Shown here piece by piece: positions 34,931 to 45,950 of a stretch of 64,000 nucleotides of DNA. A program made the position numbers and the translations under genes. The stretch spans positions 7,215,501-7,279,500 of the forward strand of contig JAKSXM010000247.1 in NCBI GenBank assembly GCA_022575985.1. Reading direction: 5' to 3'. The notes below the pieces were generated by a model. It made no database searches. It saw nothing but the letters and a program-made list of their open reading frames with translations, and had not been told where the DNA came from. The DNA comes from Anagrus nilaparvatae. Its lineage: Eukaryota; Arthropoda; Insecta; Hymenoptera; Mymaridae. Numbering within the stretch: position 1 is the stretch's first letter; every line of letters starts with the position of its first letter.

Positions 34931-35289
34931 TAGTATAGGACCTCTTGAGATTTGGAGAAGATTTAGTTAATATTAACAATGAACAGCTTGGAGATTTAAA
35001 CTTTTTCCTTTCGGATGCCTAACCAAACTGTTGGTGAAAAAATTAAGTGAAATTATAATATGAGTATTTATTAAGTGAAAAATAGACGCATAAAATCTAA
35101 AGTTTTAGTTTATTTATTAGATATAATATCTATATTAAATATATCTATAAAATTAAAAATGTTAGCAACTTATGAAATTTCATTAAATTTAAAATAATTT
35201 CATATACGCATTACAAGAAATTGTATTTAAGGTTACTAAATATATATATTTATATAATAAATTATCTCTCTATATTATAAAATTCTAAA

Positions 35290-35390
35290 CGCTGCCGCCG
35301 CCGACATGGGTCATTTGGGCACCCTCATTTGGGCAATCCCTTCTTGGGCACCCCCGTTTGGGCATGGTACATGTGGACACAATACTGTCA
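35290..35390. repeat. TTTGGGCA short repeat
   Basis: Four phrases of the type CATTTGGGCACCC occur in 60 bp (35309-35367), preceded by GCCGCCGCCG. Degenerate minisatellite. Confidence 0.6.
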
Positions 35391-35486
35391 GGCACTTCTA
35401 AATTTTACACTATTATATTATACACAATTTATGTTACAGGGGGGTTCTTTAGAAATAAAAAATAAAAATTAAGAAAATGGGAACCG

Positions 35487-36927
35487 ATTACCCATGTAAA
35501 AAAGTTGGTACAGAAATTATACAAATTGTATATAGCATTTTATACTAAAAAACTGTATACAAAAATGATTCTATACAATTCATCAATTGTATACAATTAA
35601 ATAAGATTTCCCAAAATAGAAATAGATAAATTCGAAAAAGGGAAATAGAAAATAAAATAAAAATTTCTGCTCCAGCTACAGATTTCATGTTTCACGGATC
35701 CAGAATCCACGAATCCTGTAGAAACCTAAAAATAAAAAAACACATCCATAATTTCTAATTTTTCCAAGACTTTTTTTTCCATATCTTAATTTATGCACGC
35801 ACATTTTTTTCACTAATAATTTTTTTAGGCATCACTTTTTTCAAATACAAATTTAATCAGTCTTAAAAAATGGAAAGGTCTCGATCCATCCACTAAACAA
35901 GAAAATAACCTTAAAAAATTATAAAAATTTAAATATTTTTAAAATAAAATTCTCCAAAATTATTTAGAAACTCACCTTAGGTATTACATTCCAGTAATCA
36001 ATGTAGAAAAAAAAAATAAAATTTAGTTTGTCGATGAAAGGATAAATTTTATTTTCAAATTTTGTTTTGATTTAAGGATGGATTGAGATTTTTTATAAAA
36101 AAATTTATGATTTACGACGTTCAAACACGGCTCTTAACTTATAAAAAACAATTCTCAAAAAAAAATTAGTTGAGTCAAACTAATTGGTCGCGCGCTAATA
36201 ATAAAAATTTTTTAACCTAAGTTTTGCAGTTTTATTTTATTTTTTAGATTTCTTTTTTTTTATGTGTGATCGGCTATTGATAGTTTTCATTCATAAATTA
36301 TTTTATGAAAGATGCCAATTCATCTATAAACCATAAAAAATATTTGAAAATTTTTTAAATTAAATTTTATTTTATTTTTTTTCTACACTGATTACTGGAA
36401 TGGAATACCTAAGATGAGTTTCTAAATAATTTTGGATAATTTAATCTCAAAAATATTTAAATTATAACTTTTAAGGTTATTTTCTTGTTTTGTGGATGCC
36501 ATTTTCACGGATGACTTTCCATTTTTTTAAGAGTGATTAAAATTGTATTTGAAAAAAGTAATGCCTAAACAAAAAATTATTAGTGAAAAAAAATGTGCCT
36601 GCATAAATTAAGACATGAAAAAAAAAGACTTGTAAAAATTATAAAATATGGATGTGTTTTTTATTTTTAGGTTTCTACAGGATTCCTGGAGCCGTAAAAC
36701 AAAAAATTTGTAGCTGTAGCAGAAATTTTTATTTTATTTTTCCTATATTTCTTTTTCGGATTTATCTCTTTCTATTTTGGCAAATCCCACTAGATTGTAT
36801 ACAATTGAAAAATTGTATAGAATAATTTTTTTATACAGCTTTTTAGTATACAATGTCAATATACAATTTGTATATTATACATATACAATTTGTATATTAT
36901 CTGTACCAACTTTTTTAAATGGGTAAT
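35487..36927. mobile_element. 1.44-kb foldback element, arms about 550 bp
   Basis: The left end ATTACCCATGTAAAAAAGTT and the right end AACTTTTTTAAATGGGTAAT start arms that pair through many blocks. Examples are TAGAAACCTAAAAATAAAAA, ACACATCCAT and CACCTTAGGTATTACATTCC with their complements. Arms run to about 36035 and from about 36360. The loop of about 330 bp is non-coding. Repeated TTGTATACAATT-type palindromes lie near both ends. Confidence 0.85.
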
Positions 36928-37404
36928 TCAAATGAAAATTTAAAAAATGCTTCAAAATTAATCAAAAACGGACATTGATATGCATCAAAATCATTCAAAA
37001 TTTCACGAGAAACATTAAAGCACAATATGAAAAAAAAATAATATTAATATAGTATGCGCAACAAAAAAAAATTAGACATATTATACAAAAATGTTAGACT
37101 TGATTAAAAATAAAAATCTATTTAAAAAATATCTAAAATTATAGGAATACCTCGAGCATTACTACAAAGATGTATTATAATTTTATTCAAAGATATATTT
37201 TAATTTTATTTATTCTTTATAGATAATAAGAAATAATTAGTAAAATTTAACAATGGATTTCATATTATTGCATTTAAAATAAATTTTTGTAAAAGAAAAA
37301 TTAAATTATTTAAATTAAAAAAAAATTATTAGAAAATAAGCTTAAAGTTTTATTCTTTCTAATTAATTGTCTTTTAATTTCTAATTCTAAACATGGGCCT
37401 TTTC

Positions 37405-37460
37405 ACTACGCTTAACCCTTTACGGGGGTTGGCGCGCGGAGCGCGCAGGGGGCGGATTTC
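37405..37460. other. GC-rich hairpin in AT-rich DNA
   Basis: GGCGCGCGGAGCGCGCAGGG forms a short perfect stem of seven G/C pairs with a GGA loop, flanked by ACGGGGGTT and GGGGGCGG. It may be the terminal hairpin of another element, but no matching end was found. Confidence 0.4.
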
Positions 37461-38293
37461 CCTACTATATTATAAAAATATTATATGTAAACCATATTTT
37501 GTTAATATAAATAAATATAAAAATAATAAAAAAAATTAATATTGTACTTTCAAAAAAACCTTATACCTTTATACCAATAGCACCCGACCACAAAAAATAA
37601 ATAAATAAATTAATGAATTTTAATTTTGATGAAAATGGATCTTTTGTCGTAACAGAATTATCTTGGATCTTTTGTCGTAACCAAATTTATTCATAGATTT
37701 TATTAAATAAGTAAACGATAATACTGGTAATACAAGTATCAAAACATTTCATAGACTCACTAACATAAATAACAAACGCATAACCTAACTATTACACCGT
37801 ACAAAATGCTACATTTTTTTATATATTTTAACTATCAAAATAAACAAAATTTATAGAATAACTTAAAACTGCATTAAATATACTATTTCCTACCTGTTTT
37901 TTATTTTTTTTTAAATTAAGTAAACATCTTTTAATTTTAAAAATAGAAATGCACGAACATCTAAAGCCACATCTTTCACTGTTAAAGCAGAAAACAATAA
38001 CGATAAAAAATTCAAAATTTGTAACCATGTAACACTGCAACCAACTTAAAATCAACCGTGAATTTAAAAATAAATTTAAAGAATCTAAAATATTAAAAAA
38101 AATCTATAAATTAAATGCAATAAATTATACATTATTCAACCAACCCCATAATAGCCAAAAATTTGCCCAAAACCAAAATATCATGTAATGCAAGCATTCT
38201 GGAGATGCCACCTTGCGTCACCTGAAAAGCATATCGCGGATATAACCGTAACCAGTTAGGAACTGTGTGAGGTAGAAATCTACCTCACCATAA

Positions 38294-39057
38294 TCACGAT
38301 TCACCCAGCTTTCCAAGTCGATGATGAGGCGGTGCTCCAACGTCCCCTCGGGTCACCATTCCACCTATACTGCCAATATTCCATTGTGCGGGAGCAGAGA
38401 TAGCTATCTCGCGTTCTTCTTCCTCACAGTTAAAGATCGCCTGCCTTTCCAAGGCAAGCAGATCGGTGAGAATTACCCGAGCCACTACCTGAATCGCTGG
38501 CTCTGATACAGTCTTGTACGAGCAAGCGATTCGAAGTGCCCCCTGCTTCTGTAATGCTTTTAGTTTCTGGCAGTACTTTCTTATGCGGTCACTGTCCGCC
38601 CACGCCTTGGCACCGTAGAGCAAGATGGAGTTGAATGTTGTCTTCAACAGCCTCCTCTTCCCTGATCTGGGACCGCCGATGTTCGTCATCAGCCACGAGA
38701 GGGACTTTGTCACATGGCCAGCCTTTTCACAGGTCTGCTGGAATTGTCTATTATAGCTCAACTTGTTATCCAAGAAGACCCCCTAATATTTGACCGAGGG
38801 TTTGGTCTGGATCATAAGAGGATTCGACAAAGCTGACGCTGAATATGGTATCAACCCTTCTCCGGGTAATGAAGAACAATCTCCGTTTTTGGGACTGCAA
38901 GTCTGAGTCCGTGATCCGACATCCAGCTATTGATAAGGCGCATGGCCTCAGCCAAGGTATTCTGCTGGTTCTCTGTCTCTCGAGCTGTTTTAGTTAGAGT
39001 GACATCATCCGCGTATCTGATCATGGAGCATCCATCCGGAAGCTCAATCTTCAGCAA
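38294..39057 (-). pseudogene. R1-clade RT: YADD region to thumb
   Basis: Two frames cover this part. The first (39057-38851) holds MIRYADDVTLTKTARE, the catalytic YADD box, then the SDHGLRLAVPKTEIV motif. The second (38773-38294) holds NKLSYNRQFQQTCEKAGHV, SILLYGAKAW and ALQKQGALRIACSYKTVSE. These blocks align in order with the intact copy at 28.3-30.1 kb. A frameshift and stop near 38780-38850 separate them, so no functional protein can be made. Confidence 0.85.
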
Positions 39058-39149
39058 GCCGTCGTAAAAGGCATGTCACAGATCAGGGCTCAGTACTGAA
39101 CCCTGCGCTATGCCTGCACTTACATTACCTCTTGTGCCATCGAGCGTGT

Positions 39150-39907
39150 ATCGGTATCGGTGCCGGAGTTAATCTCTGAGTATATTTCTCAGATAAACCG
39201 GAACTCTGAATACCTGCTCGAGGAAGTGCAACATATCACCCCACTTAGCCTAGTTGAATGCGTTTTTCACATCCAATGTGACAAGCAGGTCGTCCGGTTT
39301 AATATATAAATATCCGGCCGGCCTCGTCTGACCCTTATAACCACCGTCACAACCTGCTTGATGGTACCGATCGTGGAACGCCCATCACGAAAACCGTGTT
39401 GGTCGTCGCTAATGTCACCCGCTTCGCTAATTACCTGCCGCAATCTTCCTCTGACCATGCTCTTTATCACCTTCTCAATTGTATTTAACAAACACAATGG
39501 TCTGTAAGATGATGGAGATCCTGGTTCACCTTTCCCTTGCTTATCAGAGCCAGGCGGGCCACTTTCCAGTCCCTTGGAAAGACGCCTGTCACGAGGCACG
39601 CATTAAACATGCCAAGGAGGAGACCAGGGATTACCTTTGCAGCCACCTTAAGGGCTTCTGCGGGTATTCCGTCTGGTTCTGGCGCTTTCCCATTTTTCAT
39701 TGACCTAATTGCATGAAGCATGTTCGCCTCGCTAAATAGAGGAACTTGCTCCCTCGGGACATCCAAAGCCGGGTGTTGTTGGTTTGGATGATCCGGAAAG
39801 AGAGTGTCCACTATTCTTTTTGTAGCTGCTTCACCTATCACACCCAGACTTAAGTTTGCCCATGACAACCTTATATCCCAGGCCCCACGGGTCGCTGTTG
39901 ATATCAT
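39150..39907 (-). pseudogene. R1-clade RT: fingers and palm
   Basis: The frame 39907-39485 carries AIRSMKNGKAPEPDGIPAEA and VARLALISKGK, the start of the RT domain. The overlapping frame 39599-39267 carries SSYRPLCLLNTIEK and DDQHGFRDGRSTIGTIKQVV. A frameshift near 39530 joins them. Downstream of 39267, DVKNAFN-type sequence is still partly visible up to about 39200 but is interrupted. Order and spacing match the intact relative. Confidence 0.85.
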
Positions 39908-40385
39908 TTCTTAGCGACCGAAGACAGCGCGCCTTGCTGAGGCGGATGGCTTTTGCCAGCCTATGCTTGGCTTCCTTGTACTCTTCAGAGCACGCAGCCA
40001 GCTCTTGGCGGCCATCCGCTCTCTGCCGTCTATTGCGTGCCCCGTGACAGACCCGCCTAAGCTCCGCAATTTCCTCATTCCACCAGTACACGCTTCTTTT
40101 AACCTTCAAGGGCCGTTTACGCGGCATAGAGGCATCGCAAGCTCCTCTCAGAAGAGCAGTTACCCTCTTGACAAGAAGCTCTGCCTCTCCCGGGGTGGTG
40201 AGTCCTCCATGCCAGGCTGGGAGAGACGAGGACTCTCCACGAAGATATTCCACAAATCTGTCCTCGTCCATCTTTGACTCATTCCAGCCTAGTGGGCGTT
40301 TTTTGTTCGGGTGCCGATTAACGACCCTATTACGCACTTGGAAGGTGATGTTATTATGGTCGCTACCATTGGCTCCATCCATCAC
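39831..40385 (-). pseudogene. R1-clade ORF2: end of endonuclease and linker
   Basis: The frame opens with GANGSDHNNITFQV, the SDH motif that closes APE-type endonucleases of non-LTR elements. The linker follows: RPLGWNESKMDEDRFVEYL, then PLKVKRSVYWWNEEIAELRR and a basic stretch YKEAKHRLAKAIRLSKAR. This layout is typical of R1-clade ORF2 between nuclease and RT. It overlaps the next frame near 39831-39907, indicating a frameshift. Confidence 0.85.
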
Positions 40386-40388
40386 CCT

Positions 40389-40960
40389 TCAACCGCCCAC
40401 TCTTAAGCCTGGCCTTACATAGGTTGGATTGTTCCCACAGTTCATGACCTCCAGATCAGTTCTAGCGGCCATCTCTAAGATCAACGTTCTTCTACGGTTC
40501 GTGGTTGGCATTCCCCATTCCACGGCCCTGGCATATAAATCCCCGGCAAATATGATATTGCCAGAGACTTTCCTTATCGTTTCCTCCAATGAGGACAGCT
40601 TTGCGGTGAACACCCTAATATTATCATTCGGTGACAAATAACAACTAATGAAAGTTGTATCACCTTTTGCGTTTATATCACCTTCCAGTGAGGATTTGCG
40701 GGAGAAATCCTCGACCTCTAGCCTAGTTAAGACTACCGTTGCCGTCTTTTCTTCAGCAGCAGTTAGAGCAAAATTTTGTTGCTCTGTGGGCGTGATGTTC
40801 TGCCCTTGCTAATGGGAAATGCTAAATTGGAGACCCTTAGAATCCATGTATCCGGCTCTGACCACCAAGGCTTTCACTCGTTTGGAATGAGAAGTTGAAT
40901 TACTCTTCATAGGAGGGGTATCAACCTGGGGTATTTCATCGTGTTTATCTAGCATTGTTC
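40389..40960 (-). pseudogene. R1-clade ORF2: endonuclease domain
   Basis: The APE-type endonuclease would nick the target DNA. Visible are NIIFAGDLYARAVEWGMP, where the family has GDFNAHSPEWG (Asn is replaced by Tyr, which would harm catalysis), and TDLEVMNCGNNPTYVR. Upstream in the same direction, TVVLTRLEVEDFSRKSSLEG and TTFISCYLSPNDNIRVF continue the domain to about 40740. A stop at about 40810 separates it from an N-terminal stretch MLDKHDEIPQVDTPPMKSN (40956). Broken copy. Confidence 0.75.
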
Positions 40961-41748
40961 ATAAAATAACCATGTGTCCCTTGACAAAGGGCCCTTAGTT
41001 GATTAAGAGTACCCTTCAGAGTATTATTGAAGGATTTGCGTTAGTTGCTGACAGAGAGTATCTATTAGCTTCCAGCGTCCATCCAATAATAATAGTGCTA
41101 CAGATCGGGTAGTTTCACATACGAATATTAATCCAACATGTAACGGACTTCGCTTGAGAGGCGGTGACGCGAAGGAACACTAATCCTTAATCTGACAGAT
41201 AAAGTGTTTCCACACCATAGGCCATTCTACCAAGTAAGTCCGAGTATACAAATGACTCTCGTATTTTTGAGTAATCTAACCTGCGATTTTAACCCTTTTC
41301 GATTTATTAATATTCAAGTTGCGACCGTATGAAAAAAAAATCCGAAAATCTCATTTAAAATATCTTGTTTTTTAAGTTTTAATTATTTCCTAAAATAAGA
41401 TTCTTAAAAATTGACATCCGTTGTACACTTAAATTTTACACCTGAGTAAAATTGGATGCTAAATAAGAATATTTCATTCAAATTTAATTTGGGCTCATGA
41501 CTTTTTAGAATTTAATTTATGAAAAGTAATTTTTATGGTGCCATCAGAATGTGTGTAATTTTATAAGATTACTTAAGAATCTTGATACTATGGCTAACCT
41601 AAAATATATCTTTAAAATATATCTTAAAAAGCCTGTTAATGAATTTTAGAATAATGATTTTGAAACTTTTGTTTCTTAGTTTTATAATATACTAGAGAGT
41701 TCTCATATTTACTATACATTAATTTATAAACTTAGGATTTTTGTTTAG

Positions 41749-41922
41749 ATCTTTTTGAACCCTCTGGGCAAGGAAAAAGACGAAGAAGATTCACTAATGA
41801 AAACATTAGACTACAAGATTCATTTGCTCCAAGATTAGGTAGATTTATAAAAAAATTTGAAAATACAGTGAAGACAACCAAGTTTTCAGATAATATTAGT
41901 TATTCTGTCGCTATGTTTGATG
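41749..41922 (+). CDS. Penultimate exon of putative ZP-type membrane protein
   Basis: After an acceptor TTTTTGTTTAG (41748) a frame reads LFEPSGQGKRRRRFTNENIR and continues to SDNISYSVAMFD, ending at a GT donor (41923). The RRRR run is a strong furin-type cleavage site. In ZP-domain proteins such a site lies between the ZP domain and the membrane segment, which is exactly what the next exon supplies. The ZP domain itself should be in upstream exons, which were not found between 41.3 and 41.75 kb. The family call is inference from architecture only. Confidence 0.45.
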
Positions 41923-41979
41923 GTAATATAAACTATAAAATTGAAAAAAATTTTTAGCTAATAATTTAATTTTTTTTAG

Positions 41980-42212
41980 TGAGAAAAGAAAAATATATGA
42001 AAAATTTAGAAGACAAATGTACAAGTTTTTCACATCTGGCAATAGTACTTGGAGCTTTATGTTTAATTTTTTTAATAATTGTATGTTACCTAGTTACCCG
42101 CCTTTGTAATCTCTATGCCTTAATTCGTTTCAACAAAATTATTACTCTTGACAATAAAAAAAATAATTCCTATAATATACCACCGTATTATAATCGCTCC
42201 ACTGTTCAATGA
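41980..42212 (+). CDS. Last exon: transmembrane segment and short tail
   Basis: The acceptor TTTTTTTTAG ends at 41979, giving a 57-bp intron, and joining G|TG keeps the frame (MFD-V-RKEKYMKN). The exon encodes a short charged part, then a hydrophobic helix LAIVLGALCLIFLIIVCYLV. A 40-residue tail ending NNSYNIPPYYNRSTVQ and a stop at 42212 follow. A single helix followed by a short Lys/Asn-rich tail fits a type I membrane protein processed at the RRRR site in the previous exon. The two in-phase exons with consensus borders are the best sign of a host gene in this window. Confidence 0.5.
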
Positions 42213-42970
42213 ATTATATTTTTAAGTAAGATTACATGCTTTTAAATGATAAAGACTATTATGTTAGCAGCAAATTTTAATTTAAAATCAAATAAATTTT
42301 TACTTGCAGATTATTATAAAATCTTATTTCCATAAATGTAGCAAATTTTACAGGAACAATAATAGTTATGAAGAAAATGGATAGGCATAATTAAAAATAT
42401 CACATTATATGAGCTTATGTTTCAATATATAAGCCATCTTTTTTCAAATGAAACTATCTTCAATGTAGAATAAGATGCTTAAAAAAAAATAAAAATTTTT
42501 AATAATCTAACATAATAATTTCCTATAATTATTTTAATACTAGTTATCATCAAATACGGGTAAAGCGAAGCTGATTCTATTAGAAAAAAGTTTTGATTGG
42601 ATTGAATTCAATATTGATATGTAAATAAGAAGTAAAAATATATTAAGAATAGATAAAAAAAAATTATTTGACCATGAAAAAAACCAAAAATCTACCCTTT
42701 TTTTTCAAGCTTTATTTATTTACGTTTTGCTGAACAGATCTCAACCAAATTTTTTTTTGCGGAATTTTTATTATAAAGTGCTTTTTCTGAATTTATCACA
42801 AAAAAAAAATTTAAGCTATTTCTAGTAATAGTTTTGGATGTCTTTAATATATTGAAAAAGAACCTTCATATCCACCGTTTGCTTTTGAATAGAATTTTAT
42901 GGTGATTTTAATGTAAACTTACAAGTCAACCAAAACACTTCTTGTTGGATACAATTAGCATTAACTTGTT

Positions 42971-43830
42971 AAAGTTTAGCTGACAAAATGATCCCATACC
43001 AATTTTCAGCTCATTTGAGAACGATTTATGGGTCGCACAAACCCAGGATAGCTCTCAAGAGATTGGCTAATACCGTCAATGACAAAAATTTTTTTTAAAA
43101 TACGTTTTCTATACTTCCTACTATGTTTTCGGTGTCGCTAAACTCGAAAATGAGGTCCTCAGAGTCCGAAAATATTTGATTTTCTCCAAAAAATACAATT
43201 TTAGCAGCAATTTTAAAATTGGTCATTTTTTGCAAAAAATGGATATTTGATTTACTAAGTATAACGATGAGAGAATCGGTGATGCAAAATTGTGGTTTAC
43301 GGAGTTTAAAAGGCAGAACTTATACGAAAAAAATGAGACCAAATGGTAGTATATTGGTAGAATTACAACATGGCAGCGTTATTTGGAAAATTGCCTTAAA
43401 AATTTTATCTTATAACATTGTTATACAATTGAGCCCTGCGTTTCACAGCCAAGAAGGTGTGTTGGAATAAACGGAAGGGGTTTTAGGTATTTTTTCAACA
43501 CATTTAAGTCATCCATTGTAATTTACGATCCAGATTTTTCGAATGTATACGATTTTCGCTATAAAATTCAAAAACTTTTGGTAAAAAAATGGGTGTTTTC
43601 GGTGTTTAAGGGTGTTTAAGGTATTTTCGGACTCTGAGGATATCATTTTCGAGCTTAGAGACACCGAAAACATATAGAAGGAATTATAAAAAACGTATTT
43701 TGAAAAAAATTTTTGTTGTTTCCACTAATTGACGGTATTAGCCAACGAGCTACCCTGGGTTTGTGCGACCCCTAAATCATTCTCAAATGAGCTGAAAATT
43801 GGTATGGGATCATTTTATCACCTAAACTTT
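42971..43830. mobile_element. Foldback element, 860 bp, arms about 230 bp
   Basis: The left end AAAGTTTAGCTGACAAAATG pairs with CATTTTATCACCTAAACTTT. Further blocks such as CCCATACCAATTTTCAGCTC, GGGTCGCACAAACCCAGG and TTTTCGGTGTCGCTAAACTC have their complements in order. The arms are separated by about 400 bp of non-coding DNA. Confidence 0.85.
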
Positions 43831-44944
43831 AATATACTTTCGGAAGAACATTTTTGGAGCACTTTTTTTTTTGAACAACCCTAGTGCACATACGTACACA
43901 CAAGTGCAAATCATCAAAATCCCCACTCTTTCTGTATTTCAATTATTGTATATTATATAACTAAACATTAAGTTTAAAAAGATAATTAAAAATAACAATT
44001 ATTTTTATATCCAGAAAGAGTGGTGAATTTAATAATTATATGCCTGTTTTTTCGCAAACACTGATTCTAAAATTGCCCATTTTTATTAAAAAATGGCAAT
44101 TTGGTTTATTGGCTATAACAATTAGAGAACCATAGATGTGCACGCACGGATCCGGAAATGTGCGCCTTTTTTCGACAACTCGCTCTCTTCTCTTGCGACC
44201 GTCATGCAAAGCATGCGCTTTTATTGTTCTTTTTATAATAAATCAATCATATATATTTCAAGTGATTTAAATCATTAAGTGTTATCATTAATCCTTACCA
44301 ATTTCAATCTTTTATTCAGTCTAATTTCCGTTTTCTCAAAATTATCATAAAACTATAAAATATTTTGGTGCCGAATACCTTTTTTTAAAATAGATTTGAA
44401 CTCGTGGCTTTAGTGAAAATGGTAAAGTGAAATTATATTATTATTATAATGTAAGATTTACTTGAAAATTTTTTTTGGTCGCGACAAGACATGAGATTTC
44501 AAGGATATTTGTGGTTTAAATTTTTTATTTAAAAATTGTTATGAAATTTATGTACGTTCTGTCGCATCGTAGGACCTAAAAATTCAATTAAAAAAAAAAA
44601 AGTGTACAAATCTTTTGGAGTGACCATTTTCCTATTCATATAAGGCATTTTTTTTCGCAGAAATATTAAAAAGAAGGAAATCACGTGAATCAGGAAGGTT
44701 GGATTGGCAACATCAATGTGGTAATATTTTGTATCTAATACATATACAGCTTTAGGAAATTTGTCCGAAATTTGCAAATTTTTGGAACAAACGATTGTGC
44801 GTAATTAGCCCTTTCATTTAATAGGGTTAAAAGGTTTGCGCGACCCTTAATTGATTAGGAAATTAAAAACCTAAGGCGGATAGTTTTCATCCCCCTAAGA
44901 TTTCATAATTTATTTTCAATTCTATTATTCACAAAAAATAAAAA

Positions 44945-45950
44945 AATACCCTGTCTACTAGCTGGCACTAAGATTCCTCAAACAATGAGCTTAATACTTC
45001 AATATGCCACAGATATCACCGATTACAAGCATGCAATCATACATACATTTCTATTAACTTTTAAAAGTTTTTTTTTAATCAAAAATTTTCAAAACAAATT
45101 TTCAATAAATTTATTAGATTCGATATATCGAGTAAAAACCATATTTTCAAATATAAGTACTTTCATGGAACTAAATGAAGTATTACACCCAAAAAAAAAA
45201 AAAAAAATATTGCAGTTTTTAAATTTTTGTTTTTTTTAATTTTGAGGAAAAAATTTTGAAAAAATTCGACATCAAATCCAAAAAATTACTATCAATGAAC
45301 TTTCTAAAACTAGTGTTCTCATACAAATAAATTTGTTACTACGTCCAAAAAGAAAAAAATATTTGGTGTTTTTTGTATTTCTTTGTGACGAAAATTTTGT
45401 GAAAAAAATTTTCAAAAAATTCATTATCAGATTTGAGATATCGAGTAAAATTCATACTTTCGAATATAAGTACATGGAAATCATGGAAATAAATGAGGTA
45501 TTACCTTGAAATTAAAAAAAAAAAATGGTTTCAAATTTTTTGATGAAAAAATTGTTGAAAAAAAATTAGGTCTTAATAACAAAATGAATGTGAAATATTG
45601 CCGGTTACAGAATTTTAAGATATTAGTACTTTAATGAAATTAAATGAGGTATTGCACTAAAAAAATAAAAAAATATTGCAGTTTTTTTAATTTTTTTGTT
45701 TTTTTAATTTTGAGAAAAAAATTTTGAAAACATTCGGTATCAGATCCAAAAAATTACCATAAACGAACTTTCTAAAACTAGTATTCTCATTGAAATAAAT
45801 CAGGTACTTCGTCCAAAAAGAAAAAAATATTTGGTGTTTTTTGTATTTTTTTGTGAAAAAAATTTTGGGAAAACAATTTTCAAAAAATTAATTATCAGAA
45901 TCGAGATATCGAATAAAAATCATACTTTCGAATATAAGTACTTTCATTCT
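44945..45950 (+). mobile_element. 5' part of satellite-carrying element, truncated
   Basis: The head TACCCTG-CTACTAGCTGGCACT-AAGATTCCTCAAACAATG matches the head at 52987 with few changes. It is followed by ~155-bp monomers in the order B-C-A-B-C-A (landmarks near 45172, 45315, 45480, 45630, 45788 and 45945). The last monomer stops where the inner inverted-repeat element begins, and the 3' hairpin module is absent. Confidence 0.7.

Larger units (their letters stand above)
38180..41310 (-). mobile_element. Second R1-clade non-LTR element, degenerate, nearly full ORF2
   Basis: GC-richer DNA on the minus strand contains, from right to left, 5' sequence (41310-40960), endonuclease, linker, reverse transcriptase and the C-terminal region, broken into about six frames. 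Its last recognisable part (38290-38190) reads GEVDFYLTQFLTGYG, matching GEVNYFLTQFLSGHG in the R1-clade copy at 28281-30082. The zinc-binding tail present there is lost here. The two copies belong to the same clade but are far from identical. Confidence 0.85.

Noticed and set aside
39479..40422. Plus-strand open frames across the second R1-clade element
   Set aside because: Antisense shadows caused by its GC-richer composition.
43921..44025. Small inverted pair CCCACTCTTTCTG / CAGAAAGAGTGG
   Set aside because: Only 13 bp and no flanking duplication; weak compared with the other inverted repeats.
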